Assembly: GCF_009857835.1 (NCBI RefSeq)
Contig: NZ_WWCL01000001.1
Coordinates: 1,426,001 to 1,490,000 of the forward strand
Direction of reading: 5' to 3'
Length of the DNA: 64,000 bases
Source: Duganella fentianensis
GTDB taxonomy: Bacteria > Pseudomonadota > Gammaproteobacteria > Burkholderiales > Burkholderiaceae_D
The notes below the pieces were generated by a model. It was not told where the DNA came from. It saw only the letters and a program-made list of their open reading frames with translations, and did no database searches. Below, one piece after another: positions 49,223 to 57,254 of this stretch (positions are counted from its first letter, which is position 1; the number at the start of each line of letters is the position of its first letter). The translations under genes were made by a program, and so were the position numbers.

Positions 49223-50074
49223 ATGATTATCGTTACTGCAGCAAGTGGCCAGCTGGGCCGTCTGGTGATCCAGCAATTGATGCAACGCGTACCTGCTGCC
49301 CAGATTGTGGCTGCCGTGCGTGACGTCAGCAAAGTGGCCGATCTGGCAGCGCAGGGCGTACAAGTGCGCCAGGCCGATTACACGGATCCGGCTTCGCTCG
49401 ACCGCGCGCTGGCCGGTGCCAGCAAAGTGCTGCTGATCTCTTCGAATGATCTGGGCCAGCGCGTCGCCCAGCACCGCAATGTGATCGATGCGGCCGCGCG
49501 CGCCAAAGTAGGCCTGCTGGCCTATACCAGCGTGCTGCATGCCGATACCTCGACGCTGGGCCTGGCTGCCGAACACCGCGAAACCGAGGCAGCGATACTG
49601 GCCTCCGGCCTGCCCTACACGCTGCTGCGCAATGGCTGGTATGTGGAAAACTATACGGGCAGCCTGGGTGCGGCGATTGCCCATGGTGCGCTGGCTGGCG
49701 CGGCAGCGGATGGCCGTATCGCTGCAGCAGCCCGTGCCGATTATGCCGAAGCGGCGGCTATCGTACTGGCCAGCGCAGCGGCGCCGCAGGCGATCTACGA
49801 ACTGGCTGGCGACCAGTCGTTCACGCTGACCGAACTGGCGGCCGAAGTCTCGCGCCAGACGGGTAAGCAGATACCGTATGCGAATATGCCGCAGCAGGCG
49901 TATCTCGACCTGTTGCTGAACGTAGGCCTGCCGCCAGCACTGGCGCAGCTGGTGGCTGATTCGGATGCCCGCGCAGCCCACGGTGCGCTGGATGATAATA
50001 GTGGGGTGCTGGGTCGCTTGCTGGGGCGTCCGACCCAGACGCTGGAACAGGCTGTGCGCGCTGCGCTGGCCTAA
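49223..50074 (+). CDS. NAD(P)-binding NmrA/QorB-like oxidoreductase
   Basis: This 283-residue protein begins MIIVTAASGQLGRLVIQQLM, an atypical-SDR Rossmann motif. LLAYTSVLHADTSTLGLAAE, GLPYTLLRNGWYVENYTG and YELAGDQSFTLTELA are those of the NmrA/QorB group, which includes NADPH:quinone oxidoreductase. AAAGGAAAA sets the ATG at 49223; the frame open to 49103 runs through the operator. It is probably inducible by a thiol- or quinone-reactive signal through HxlR. Confidence 0.9.
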   Translation: MIIVTAASGQLGRLVIQQLMQRVPAAQIVAAVRDVSKVADLAAQGVQVRQADYTDPASLDRALAGASKVLLISSNDLGQRVAQHRNVIDAAARAKVGLLAYTSVLHADTSTLGLAAEHRETEAAILASGLPYTLLRNGWYVENYTGSLGAAIAHGALAGAAADGRIAAAARADYAEAAAIVLASAAAPQAIYELAGDQSFTLTELAAEVSRQTGKQIPYANMPQQAYLDLLLNVGLPPALAQLVADSDARAAHGALDDNSGVLGRLLGRPTQTLEQAVRAALA

Positions 50075-50133
50075 GTAAGCTCGCCGACTGGCGCCGTGTA
50101 GCAGGGCGGCGCCAGAACTGGGTGCCGGAAATG

Positions 50134-50195
50134 AAAAAAGCCTCCTTCAGTTATAACGCGCTCAAGATCGCGTTGTGTACTGAAGAAGGCTTTTT
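50134..50195. terminator. Terminator of tRNA-Leu copy 1
   Basis: On the - strand a 12-bp stem ACTGAAGAAGGC (50179-50190) pairs with GCCTCCTTCAGT (50140-50151), with a nested AACGCG/CGCGTT, then TTTTTT. It also faces the oxidoreductase gene, so it works in both directions. Confidence 0.75.
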
Positions 50196-50206
50196 GCGGA
50201 ATTCTG

Positions 50207-50291
50207 TGGTGCCCACGGAGGGACTCGAACCCCCACACCTCGCGGCACATGGACCTGAACCATGCGCGTCTACCAATTCCGCCACGTGGGC
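50207..50291 (-). tRNA. tRNA-Leu(CAG), copy 1
   Basis: This is an 85-nt class II tRNA. The acceptor GCCCACG/CGTGGGC has discriminator A and encoded CCA. The anticodon loop TTCAGGT gives CAG, the variable arm is long, and the T arm is GGGGGTTCGAGTCCC. It is identical in the mature part to copies 2 and 3 as far as read. Confidence 0.95.
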
Positions 50292-50343
50292 ACTGTACTG
50301 CTACTTACAACTTTCTGCTGCGTGTTCTGCAACAGAGGCCTGC

Positions 50344-50372
50344 ATATTAAAGAAGACTTCCGATCCCGTCAA
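50344..50372 (-). promoter_or_regulatory. Promoter of tRNA-Leu copy 1
   Basis: On the - strand, TTGACG (50372-50367), 17 nt, TAATAT (50349-50344), 52 nt before the mature 5' end. The same promoter is repeated for copy 2. Confidence 0.75.
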
Positions 50373-50487
50373 GGGCAATGCCATGCTTTTGTGAAATTAT
50401 TTCAAATTTCGATATCCAGCCTCTTTTTGCGCTGCCCAGCCTGGGCATGGCACTCCGGTCGTCCGTCAGCCGAGGAGGGCGGAAATG

Positions 50488-50527
50488 AAAAAAGCCTCCA
50501 ATCGCTTACGCTCATGAAGGCTTTTTT
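50488..50527. terminator. Terminator of tRNA-Leu copy 2
   Basis: A stem AAAAAAGCCTCCA/TGAAGGCTTTTTT with a 14-nt loop (ATCGCTTACGCTCA). The loop differs from those after copies 1 and 3. Confidence 0.75.
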
Positions 50528-50538
50528 GCGGAATTCTG

Positions 50539-50623
50539 TGGTGCCCACGGAGGGACTCGAACCCCCACACCTCGCGGCACATGGACCTGAACCATGCGCG
50601 TCTACCAATTCCGCCACGTGGGC
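50539..50623 (-). tRNA. tRNA-Leu(CAG), copy 2
   Basis: This 85-nt tRNA has the same cloverleaf, anticodon CAG and encoded CCA as copy 1. It lies 247 nt upstream of copy 1 and is transcribed in the same direction. Confidence 0.95.
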
Positions 50624-50675
50624 ACTGTACTGCTACTTGCTACTTACTGCTGCGTGTTCTGCAACAGAGGCCTGC

Positions 50676-50704
50676 ATATTAAAGAAGACTTCCTACCCCG
50701 TCAA
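50676..50704 (-). promoter_or_regulatory. Promoter of tRNA-Leu copy 2
   Basis: On the - strand, TTGACG (50704-50699), 17 nt, TAATAT (50681-50676). Confidence 0.75.
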
Positions 50705-50795
50705 GGGGAATGCCATGCTTTTGTGAAATTATTTCACTTGCGCTGAATTTATCGCCGCGGCAACGCGGTGGGCATGTGGCCTCGGGTGGTTTGCT

Positions 50796-52217
50796 TCAGG
50801 TCGCTGGCGTATCGAGCTTCGTCAGCGCCTGCTTGGCCTTGTCGAACGCGGGATCAAGCGCCAGCGACTGCAGATAGCTCGCGCGTGCCTTAACCTTGTC
50901 GCCCAATTGTTCGTAGGCCAGGCCTTTGCGCCACCACGCGCCAGCGGGAGGCGCCACCTGCACCGCAGTGTCGAAGCGCAGGTAACGGTCCAGCAGTGCT
51001 ATCGCCTCAGTGATTTCAAAGCCGCCGTCGATGCGGGTCCTTGCAGCCTGGTACACCGACGGTGCGTGGTCCGGATTGCGGTCATACAGCCTGGCAGCGC
51101 CGCGCAGGTCGCCGCGCATTACCAGATCGAGCGCTAGCATCATGTCGGAATCGGCCTGCACGGCCAGTTGCACCGGTTTGCCGTACAGGCGTGCCTCGAT
51201 CTTTTCGGCAACGTCGTCTGCTCCCATATTCGTGTTGGAAAGGACGATGACCGTATAGCCGCTGTTCTGGTAGCGGTGGAACACCGCACTGATGCCGGGT
51301 GCACCGCCACTATGGCCGATGACGGTGTCGCCGAAAGCGCGCTGGCGCCTCCAGCCGAATGCATAGTCCTTGTCCGGTCCCACAGGGGTCCACATGATCG
51401 CCTTGCTCGCTTCGGATAACAATACCGTCCGCTTGAGCGCCTGATCGTAGCGCAGCATATCGTGCGTCGTCGTGCGCATGCCGCCATCGGAGGACGGCGG
51501 AGGTACCGACTTCACGTTGGAGCTTATGCTGCCATCGCCGTGACGGGTGTAGCCGATCGAGCGGTTAGGCAGCGGTTCGTCTTCGAGGGTGAGCGAACTA
51601 TCAGTCATGCCGGCAGGCTTGAAGATATGGTCGCGCAGGTAGTTGCGATAGGACTGGCCGCTGACCACTTCGATCACGGCGCCAAGCAGCACCAAGCCTG
51701 AATTGGAATACTGGAAACGGCTGCCGGCCGCAAAGCTGGGAGGCTGGTCGTAAATCAGAGGGAGGAACGCGTCTATGGTGCGCAGCTTGCCCATGCTCGC
51801 GGCGTAGTCCTTGTGCGCCATGTAGTTGCCGGTACCGGCGGAGTGGTTCAGCAAGTGTGCGATGGTGATCGTGTCCTTCTCCGCATAAGGGATATTGGGC
51901 AGGAAACGCGAGACCGGATCGCTGAGTTTGAGCTTGCCCGCTTCGGCCAGCTGCAAGATGGAAACTGCAGTGAAGGTCTTGCCGATGGAGCCTATATTAA
52001 AGCGCGTGTTGCTGCGGTTTGGTTCGCTGGTCTCGCGGTTGGCGAGGCCCACGGCCGCTTCGTATATGGGCTTACCATCGTGCGCTACCAGCACTGTGCC
52101 GGTGAAAATGCCGACCTTACCGTAGCTTTGTACGATGGCATCGAGATCGCGCTCGATATTGTCGGCATTGGCAGCGCTACCACCCATCAAAAGACAGGCA
52201 AGCAAAACTCGAAACAT
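50796..52217 (-). CDS. Exported serine hydrolase with TPR-like C-terminus
   Basis: This 473-residue protein has a signal peptide (cut after SAANA, about residue 18) and a beta-lactamase/class C PBP fold with S77-I-G-K, the YxN motif in FQYSNSGL and HSG in VIGHSGGAPG. The last about 110 residues are helical, ending in a TPR-like pair (WWRKGLAYEQLGDKVKARAS; LALDPAFDKAKQAL). It may be an esterase or peptidase acting in the periplasm. GGAGAAG places the ATG at 52217. The stop of the preceding 73-residue gene is 20 nt upstream, so it is the last gene of a short-gene operon. Confidence 0.87.
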   Translation of the reverse strand: MFRVLLACLLMGGSAANADNIERDLDAIVQSYGKVGIFTGTVLVAHDGKPIYEAAVGLANRETSEPNRSNTRFNIGSIGKTFTAVSILQLAEAGKLKLSDPVSRFLPNIPYAEKDTITIAHLLNHSAGTGNYMAHKDYAASMGKLRTIDAFLPLIYDQPPSFAAGSRFQYSNSGLVLLGAVIEVVSGQSYRNYLRDHIFKPAGMTDSSLTLEDEPLPNRSIGYTRHGDGSISSNVKSVPPPSSDGGMRTTTHDMLRYDQALKRTVLLSEASKAIMWTPVGPDKDYAFGWRRQRAFGDTVIGHSGGAPGISAVFHRYQNSGYTVIVLSNTNMGADDVAEKIEARLYGKPVQLAVQADSDMMLALDLVMRGDLRGAARLYDRNPDHAPSVYQAARTRIDGGFEITEAIALLDRYLRFDTAVQVAPPAGAWWRKGLAYEQLGDKVKARASYLQSLALDPAFDKAKQALTKLDTPAT

Positions 52218-52236
52218 AAGCTTCTCCATTTTCCAT

Positions 52237-52458
52237 TTAATCGCGCTTGAGTGCAGCGCCAATCACGTACCAAATCCGAAGGCCGCGCTCAACTCTACCC
52301 ACCGATAGACTGCCTCTAGTTTCAACTAAGGTTTCAATGTTTAGTGGTTGAACTCCGGTCTCTTTTAGCCACTCGTTTGCGCTGACCATCGCCCTGTCGA
52401 TACCATCAGATAGGGGGCTGCCCGGCGTGTTCGAGCGAAAATCTCTAAATGCGATCAT
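52237..52458 (-). CDS. Small protein of unknown function (73 aa)
   Basis: The protein begins MIAFRDFRSNTPGSPLSDG and has a compact mixed sequence with ETLVETRGSLSVGRVERGLR; no membrane helix or known motif is seen. Its ATG overlaps the TGA of the 59-residue gene (ATGA), so expression depends on translational coupling; there is no strong Shine-Dalgarno sequence of its own. It is the third gene of the micro-operon ahead of the serine hydrolase. Confidence 0.6.
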   Translation of the reverse strand: MIAFRDFRSNTPGSPLSDGIDRAMVSANEWLKETGVQPLNIETLVETRGSLSVGRVERGLRIWYVIGAALKRD

Positions 52459-52634
52459 GTCTGTTTCTTTTGATTAAGGGTTTCGTAAAGATGTCCGACA
52501 TTATCGGCCTCGTCAGCCGGAATGAATGTATTACGCTCAGCCACCACATCTTCAACAATCAAGGGACTAATCATTTCCTTAATCCGTCCAATATGGTGTC
52601 TGGCTGCTTGTGGTCGTTGCCGGTCAAGTATCAA
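52455..52634 (-). CDS. Small protein of unknown function (59 aa), overlapping both neighbours
   Basis: A frame from TTG at 52634 gives LILDRQRPQAARHHIGRIKE, MISPLIVEDVVAERNTF, and ends ETLNQKKQT. The TTG overlaps the TGA of the 49-residue gene (ATTGA), and its TGA overlaps the next ATG. An internal ATG at 52574 would give 39 residues. No domain was recognised. The stop-start overlaps at both ends are the main evidence that it is translated. Confidence 0.45.
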   Translation of the reverse strand: MILDRQRPQAARHHIGRIKEMISPLIVEDVVAERNTFIPADEADNVGHLYETLNQKKQT

Positions 52635-52780
52635 TTTGCTGAGCGGCTACGTAGGCGTTTAGCCGATATGATCTCAAATACCGCTCCAGCCAGGAAAAGG
52701 AAACCGGCTCCCGATTTAAGGCCAAAGTAGTAAGACACAAGTGTTGCCACAATAAACCCGACAGTAATGAGATGTCGCAT
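52631..52780 (-). CDS. Small two-helix membrane protein (49 aa)
   Basis: The ATG at 52780 has a strong GGAG six nt upstream. The product begins MRHLITVGFIVATLVSYYFG, continues with a second hydrophobic segment (GAGFLFLAGAVFEII) and ends in a basic tail (SAKRLRSRSAN), a typical small inner-membrane protein. It is the first gene of the overlapping micro-operon. No family was recognised. Confidence 0.65.
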   Translation of the reverse strand: MRHLITVGFIVATLVSYYFGLKSGAGFLFLAGAVFEIISAKRLRSRSAN

Positions 52781-52894
52781 AGGTATCTCCTATCTATAGA
52801 AAACAACTACCGTGTAGAACGGTAACTCTTGGCGGGACTCTGTCGCCCATGGATTCAATTCTGCATTGAACCTTTATGTACGGTGAAGTTTGCA

Positions 52895-53257
52895 CTATTT
52901 CGGGCAAGTAGCGATCGCGGTATTGATACGCAAAACATCCCGGGATGCGTGATTCACCCCGATTATCAGGCGCCCCCATTCATTGCCTTTCAAATCAATC
53001 ACAACTGTTTGATGGCCATGACGCCGATAGACGAACTGTCTGACACCTTTTGAGATGAACGTACCGGCAGCAATTACAAACGGAACGTGGGTTCCAGGAA
53101 GCCGCCAGCCAAGCTTTAAGTTTTTCAGTCCCTGATTTTCTCTTGCAGAGACGACCTGTCCCAGCGGGACTCTCACTTTATGAATCAATGAAAAAAACTG
53201 TTCCCACTTATCCAGATGCACGATGAGCTCTTTTTCGGTGATTTCCAATCGAGGCAT
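52895..53257 (-). CDS. Conserved hypothetical protein with PH-like beta fold
   Basis: This 120-residue protein begins MPRLEITEKELIVHLDKWE and contains WRLPGTHVPFVIAAGTFISK, RRHGHQTVVIDLKGNEWGR and LIIGVNHA. This pattern (beta strands, a LPGTHxPgvI-AGTF core and a D-L-x-x-x-x-xRLII end) is that of a small conserved family, often listed as PH-like or unknown, found mostly in actinobacteria and scattered proteobacteria. No clear Shine-Dalgarno sequence. It lies 114 nt upstream of the 49-residue gene, so it may be in the same operon. Confidence 0.6.
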   Translation of the reverse strand: MPRLEITEKELIVHLDKWEQFFSLIHKVRVPLGQVVSARENQGLKNLKLGWRLPGTHVPFVIAAGTFISKGVRQFVYRRHGHQTVVIDLKGNEWGRLIIGVNHASRDVLRINTAIATCPK

Positions 53258-53354
53258 AACCAGAATAGCAATGTAAGTGGTGGGCGATATCTTATGTGAG
53301 TTGCGAGACCTGAACTATGTCAGCTAGTGGCCGACGTTAAGCAGTAGCTCCGAG

Positions 53355-53912
53355 CTAGGCAAGCGCAATTTTTACTGCTCTCAAATCGTGTATCAAACCA
53401 GCTGCGCGGTCGCCGGCGATACTTAGGCCATACTCTACTAGTGCAGCCGCAGAGTCACGACGTCCTAGGGCCAATGCAGCTCTGGACAAATGTAATGCCG
53501 CTCGAGCATGCGTGGTTCCCGTGCTGAATTTCTGAAGCAGCTGTTCAACGGTATCCTCAGAAATTGCTGTTCGCAACATACGCACCTGCCCAAAGAATTC
53601 CGACTGCGCCGCATCAATTGCCGAGGTCAAATCAGAAACCGATTCGCCTGATAAGCTCCAAGACCATTCGTTCCCCACCCGCATCCTCATGATGCACTCG
53701 TGCTCCTTTATCGTATGCAGAGCAACATCTCCCTCTGCCGGGACAAATGCAGGTTGTGCCCCAAGGTTCACGAAAAATACATCCCCGTGACGGCTACCTT
53801 GGATATTTATAACGAAGACATAGTCGTCTTCAATTTTTCTGAAATTTTGCCCCGAACCTTTAAATCCACGCGTTCTGATGAAGGAGCCCAGCTCTTTTAA
53901 AAGGTCTTTCAA
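53355..53912 (-). CDS. DUF4304 domain protein
   Basis: This 185-residue protein starts at a TTG with AGGAG five nt upstream. The N-terminal 120 residues match the DUF4304 pattern: LLKELGSFIRTRGFKGSGQN, DYVFVINIQGSRHGDVFFVN and LGAQPAFVP. The C-terminal 60 residues (HLSRAALALGRRDSAAALVE) are helical. The family is widespread, mostly single-gene and of unknown function. It lies in the AT-richer island. The 234 nt between it and the DinB gene upstream contain no gene I can support. Confidence 0.75.
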   Translation of the reverse strand: MKDLLKELGSFIRTRGFKGSGQNFRKIEDDYVFVINIQGSRHGDVFFVNLGAQPAFVPAEGDVALHTIKEHECIMRMRVGNEWSWSLSGESVSDLTSAIDAAQSEFFGQVRMLRTAISEDTVEQLLQKFSTGTTHARAALHLSRAALALGRRDSAAALVEYGLSIAGDRAAGLIHDLRAVKIALA

Positions 53913-54146
53913 TTCTGCTCCTGACGAGATAGGGGATTACCCGGACTCTGACTGCTGCTGGCCGAACGTAGCCGACAGCACTGGCGTCAGCATAGCAATT
54001 CTGCGGCGCAGAAAGCTCGCTAATTGTCACGAGCCCCGATCGCCTCCCCAGGCAGCCCGATGAACGTCTCTGGCTCTATATCAACTCTGAGGTTTGCTTT
54101 CAACTGTCAACGACTCAGGAGTGATGAGTATTCGATGCAATGCACA

Positions 54147-54653
54147 TCAGCTTTCATTTCTGCGCTGCGGTTCCGCAGCGTGGATATAGACAGTATATGT
54201 GTCGGCGGGGCGCAGCCCTCCGGCAATATCCAATGCACGGCCTATCGCGCCTCGGTGGTATGTGCCGTGATTGATGAGATGAAACAGGACCTCGACGCGT
54301 GCCATCGTTCCTCGCTTCCCGTCGAGAAAACTGAAGTGCATCTTTTCTCTGAGTGCTACGTCTGGCATTGCACCGAAATAGATTTTCAGCCAGCGATTGG
54401 ATTCCGAAAGCCGCTCGCTCAATTCGGCGGTGGTCGGGAGCAGTTCTGAATTGGATTCAGTATGGGGCTCCTCGGTTCCTTGTAAGCGAGCTCGAAACAC
54501 CTCTTCTACGCGTAGCATATGGTTCAATTGTTGGCGAGCAAATGCAAGTTCCGACGGAAATCGATGTGCATCTATCTGTTCCACCGCCGCAATAGTGCGA
54601 CCGTCCGCCCATTGTTTGTATTGGAGTTGATTCAAGATTAAGGTTGTATGCAT
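54147..54653 (-). CDS. DinB-like four-helix metal-binding protein
   Basis: This 168-residue protein begins MHTTLILNQLQYKQWADGRT, the DinB/YfiT opening. Histidines in QQLNHMLRVEE and LFHLINHGTYHRGAIG are placed as the usual three-His metal site. DinB-superfamily proteins include thiol-dependent (mycothiol/bacillithiol) transferases and damage-induced proteins; the role here is unknown. An alternative ATG six residues upstream (54671) exists. Confidence 0.85.
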   Translation of the reverse strand: MHTTLILNQLQYKQWADGRTIAAVEQIDAHRFPSELAFARQQLNHMLRVEEVFRARLQGTEEPHTESNSELLPTTAELSERLSESNRWLKIYFGAMPDVALREKMHFSFLDGKRGTMARVEVLFHLINHGTYHRGAIGRALDIAGGLRPADTYTVYIHAAEPQRRNES

Positions 54654-54783
54654 AGACGTAAATTCTTCCATTACTGGCCCAACGCGGTCCTCATACTGAT
54701 GCCAGCATAGCGACTCAAGGTGTAGAACTCAAACTGTCACGAGCACGCATTTCGTCCGAAGCCGACATCGACATTTCTCTAGC

Positions 54784-55701
54784 CTATAGGATTCCGATTT
54801 CCTTAAGCCACCTTTCAACCAGCGACGGCCAGGCTGCTATCGGATGATCTGTTTCCCGCAAACCGAAAGCATGTCCACCCTTTGCAAAAAAATGGACTTC
54901 GGCCGCTACCCCTGCCTTATTGAGCTCCCGAGCATACAACGTGCTGTTGCAGATGGGATCAACAGGGTCGTTCCATGCCTGTAGCAAAAATGTCGGTGGC
55001 GTTTCCTTTGTCACGCGTATGCTTGTATTAAATACCCCCGCGCGACACAGGTGACCGGGATAAAGTGCAATAGCAAAGTCAGGGCGGCTACTCAGCTTGT
55101 CTACCGCATCGACGGGGGAGTAGGCGGAAGTAAAAATGTTACTGGTCTGCGCAACTAGATAGCCGCCTGCAGAGAAACCTATGACGCCTATCTTTTGCGG
55201 GTTTAGCGCTAGTTCTTTTGCCTTTGATCGCACCAATTTTATGGTTCGTTGTGCGTCCTGTAGCGCACGCGGTATCTTTGGATAGATCCTGCATTGACAT
55301 TTTTCATCCCAGTAGTCGTTGCCTCCTGGAACGCGGTATTTGAGCAAGACGCAGGTAATGCCACGGGATGTCAGCCAGTCACAGATTTCTGTCCCTTCAA
55401 GGTCGATAGCCAAAACTCGGAACCCTCCACCGGGAAACACTATGACAGCAGATTCAGTATTTTTCCCCTTCGGGGGATACACGGTCATGGTTGGCGTGCT
55501 GACGTCATTGATCTGCATCCACCCGCCGTGTCCTGCAGCGACGATTACTGATTCGGGTTGTTTGACCGGGGTAGCATCTGGTATGGCGGCGGGCCAGATG
55601 GCAGTCTGTACTTGTCCTGGCGTGGGCTGCCAGCTGTCAGCTCGCGTCTGGGCTAGACCAATAAAGAAGATGGTCAAAACTAAGAAGATACGTATAGTCA
55701 C
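54784..55701 (-). CDS. Exported alpha/beta hydrolase, acetyl-xylan esterase/BD-FAE-like
   Basis: This 305-residue protein has a signal peptide (cut after TRAD, about residue 21). Strand-turn FPGGGFRVLA forms the oxyanion hole, nucleophile Ser177 sits in IGFSAGGYL, an Asp occurs near the end of the hydrolase fold (WNDPVDP), and His lies in GGHAFGL. This is the layout of small carbohydrate esterases and BD-FAE-like enzymes. Start is GTG with GGAGT at spacing four. Substrate unknown; plant polysaccharide acyl esters are typical for the group. Confidence 0.85.
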   Translation of the reverse strand: MTIRIFLVLTIFFIGLAQTRADSWQPTPGQVQTAIWPAAIPDATPVKQPESVIVAAGHGGWMQINDVSTPTMTVYPPKGKNTESAVIVFPGGGFRVLAIDLEGTEICDWLTSRGITCVLLKYRVPGGNDYWDEKCQCRIYPKIPRALQDAQRTIKLVRSKAKELALNPQKIGVIGFSAGGYLVAQTSNIFTSAYSPVDAVDKLSSRPDFAIALYPGHLCRAGVFNTSIRVTKETPPTFLLQAWNDPVDPICNSTLYARELNKAGVAAEVHFFAKGGHAFGLRETDHPIAAWPSLVERWLKEIGIL

Positions 55702-55753
55702 AGGTACTCCGGGGGTGTTTGTTGAACGTCCGCAATAGTCCGATTTCTTCCCG

Positions 55754-56164
55754 CTATTCCGAGACTCGCATCAATACGTTGGCATGATGGTGTCCGGTAT
55801 GGGCTGAAAATAGTTGTCCTCGAGCCTCAACTTTTTTGCCAAGTCTAGGCCGAAGTGCGGCGTACTGTTTTTCGTTAAGCACAAGTTGAATTTCCCGAAC
55901 GGAGTCGAACGCCTCCCGGTCCGCACCAGTACCGCTCAGCGTACAAATTGGCGTATCCAGTGACAGGTAGAAGCCCGTTTCGGCTTCATCACCATTCGCC
56001 ACACTTTCGTAATTAGGTCGACCAGGGAACGTTGCCCTGTGCAGCGTTCCAGTCACAACAACTGTCTCCGGTTGATATTGGAGGCAGGCCATAGGTTCGG
56101 CTAACACCGCCTGCGCCGGCGCAAACAGCAACGATGCAAAAATAGCTGGGATACCTATCCTCAT
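55754..56164 (-). CDS. Exported DUF4431 protein
   Basis: This 136-residue protein has a signal peptide (cut near AVLAEP, about residue 22). MACLQYQPETVVVTGTLHRA, FPGRPNYESVANGDEAE and HTGHHHANVLMRV are the conserved segments of DUF4431, a small beta-rich family of unknown function often found in scattered proteobacteria. Two cysteines may pair. It lies 46 nt after the HEPN-like gene and 52 nt before the esterase gene, on the same strand. Confidence 0.8.
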   Translation of the reverse strand: MRIGIPAIFASLLFAPAQAVLAEPMACLQYQPETVVVTGTLHRATFPGRPNYESVANGDEAETGFYLSLDTPICTLSGTGADREAFDSVREIQLVLNEKQYAALRPRLGKKVEARGQLFSAHTGHHHANVLMRVSE

Positions 56165-56210
56165 ATAATGTCGTTCTCACTGTTCAAGGGCCGTTTTTGG
56201 GTGGACGCGG

Positions 56211-56696
56211 TTATTCATGTTTATTCAAAAGGCGCTCCAGCCCCACGTTGACTGCTATCGCGACCTCGATCAGGTCGCTCAAATCCTCTAACGAAAGTCG
56301 CAGTTCAGACTGTTTGCCATCAGGATATCCTGCCACGTGAACTATATGCGGCTCATGATGTAGGAATGCCCACCGCCCATGTGCGAACCTATTTCTGGCT
56401 TCACGAAGTATGTCGGCCTTTCTGTACCAAGCGAAGCATTGCTGATAGTGAACTTCATCCTCATGGCTGTCCATAATCTGCGCATGCACGAAACCGTCTA
56501 ATTTTTCCTGGAAAGGAATTTGCTCAATTGGGCGAGACGGATTAACCTTTAGATCGAAGAGTGCGTTCGTGAGACTTAGCGTCAATTTGAATTCGATGGA
56601 CGAGAACACGACAAAGAACTTTCCCAAACATCTGTAGGTATGTTCCTCGGCGATCTGCATAGCATTCGCTACAAGGGGTGGTGTATCCAATTCCAT
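56211..56696 (-). CDS. HEPN-like helical protein
   Basis: This 161-residue protein is mostly helical (MELDTPPLVANAMQIAEEHT at the start). R101-N-R-F-A-H106 in LREARNRFAHGRW fits the R-x4-6-H active-site motif of HEPN nucleases, which cut RNA in toxin-antitoxin and defence systems, although non-catalytic RNxxAH proteins are common. No nucleotidyltransferase antitoxin (MNT) is adjacent. A longer frame to 56759 overlaps the upstream gene; the ATG at 56696 is preferred. It begins 26 nt after the DUF4844 gene. Confidence 0.55.
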   Translation of the reverse strand: MELDTPPLVANAMQIAEEHTYRCLGKFFVVFSSIEFKLTLSLTNALFDLKVNPSRPIEQIPFQEKLDGFVHAQIMDSHEDEVHYQQCFAWYRKADILREARNRFAHGRWAFLHHEPHIVHVAGYPDGKQSELRLSLEDLSDLIEVAIAVNVGLERLLNKHE

Positions 56697-56722
56697 TCTT
56701 TCGTCAGGTTCCTTCCTGGTCG

Positions 56723-57193
56723 TTAGAAGAACCAGCCATACGGAAATCCGTATCGCCACACATTGAATAATTCAGAGAAACTCTCGACCCCGCAAATCTG
56801 CATCACTTGCGTCAGGTACACAAGGATTTGTTCACGTTCCTCAGATTCTGAAGTATCGAAGCCAGCTAATGTAGCTTTCAGTGCTCTCAGCACAGTCGAA
56901 CGTTGTGGGCGCATCGGCAGTTCAACAATCAGTGACTGAATCGCCGAATCCACTGCCGCCTGTGCGGCTGCTCTTTGCGCCTCATTGGCTGCCCCTGGGT
57001 AGAGCGTGCGGGCATCTGGACCAAACTTATGCTCCGACTGCAAACTACGCAAGCGCTGTATAAGCTCAGGCGTTACATTCAATTTCTCATCATTGAAGCC
57101 CGTGGGCCAAACATAAAAAGTTAGTCCGTACATTCCGGCAACTACAGTCGTCATGACCAACAAAATCACACCGGCAAATATCTTTAACAACAA
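56723..57193 (-). CDS. DUF4844-type protein with N-terminal membrane helix
   Basis: This 156-residue protein starts at TTG, five nt after AGGAG. A membrane helix (residues 5-28) is followed by a helical body and the segment GFDTSESEEREQILVYLTQV, IMQICGVESFSELFNVW and YGF, which match the DUF4844 pattern (DT-x-DRE, GxxSS, LNxWxYGF). Function unknown. It lies 61 nt after the 244-residue gene and 26 nt before the HEPN-like gene. Confidence 0.7.
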   Translation of the reverse strand: MLLKIFAGVILLVMTTVVAGMYGLTFYVWPTGFNDEKLNVTPELIQRLRSLQSEHKFGPDARTLYPGAANEAQRAAAQAAVDSAIQSLIVELPMRPQRSTVLRALKATLAGFDTSESEEREQILVYLTQVMQICGVESFSELFNVWRYGFPYGWFF

Positions 57194-57254
57194 CTCGACT
57201 CCTATTCATTAATTCGTGAACGTTCAAAGACTGGCAGCTTATGGCCGGCCTCGG

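Larger units (their letters stand above)
50292..50740. repeat. Tandem duplication of the tRNA-Leu unit
   Basis: Upstream flank plus tRNA (roughly 50207-50398 and 50539-50730) are near-copies: the tRNA, the following CACTGTACTGCTACTT, the ACAGAGGCCTGCATATTAAAG promoter block and ATGCTTTTGTGAAATTATTT. They differ only by scattered substitutions and small indels. Confidence 0.8.

Noticed and set aside
53941..53980. Dispersed repeat or mobile element piece
   Set aside because: GCTGCTGGCCGAACGTAGCCG looks like repeats common in Proteobacteria, and a partly similar GTGGCCGACG occurs at 53329, but two short partial matches in one window do not establish a repeat family.
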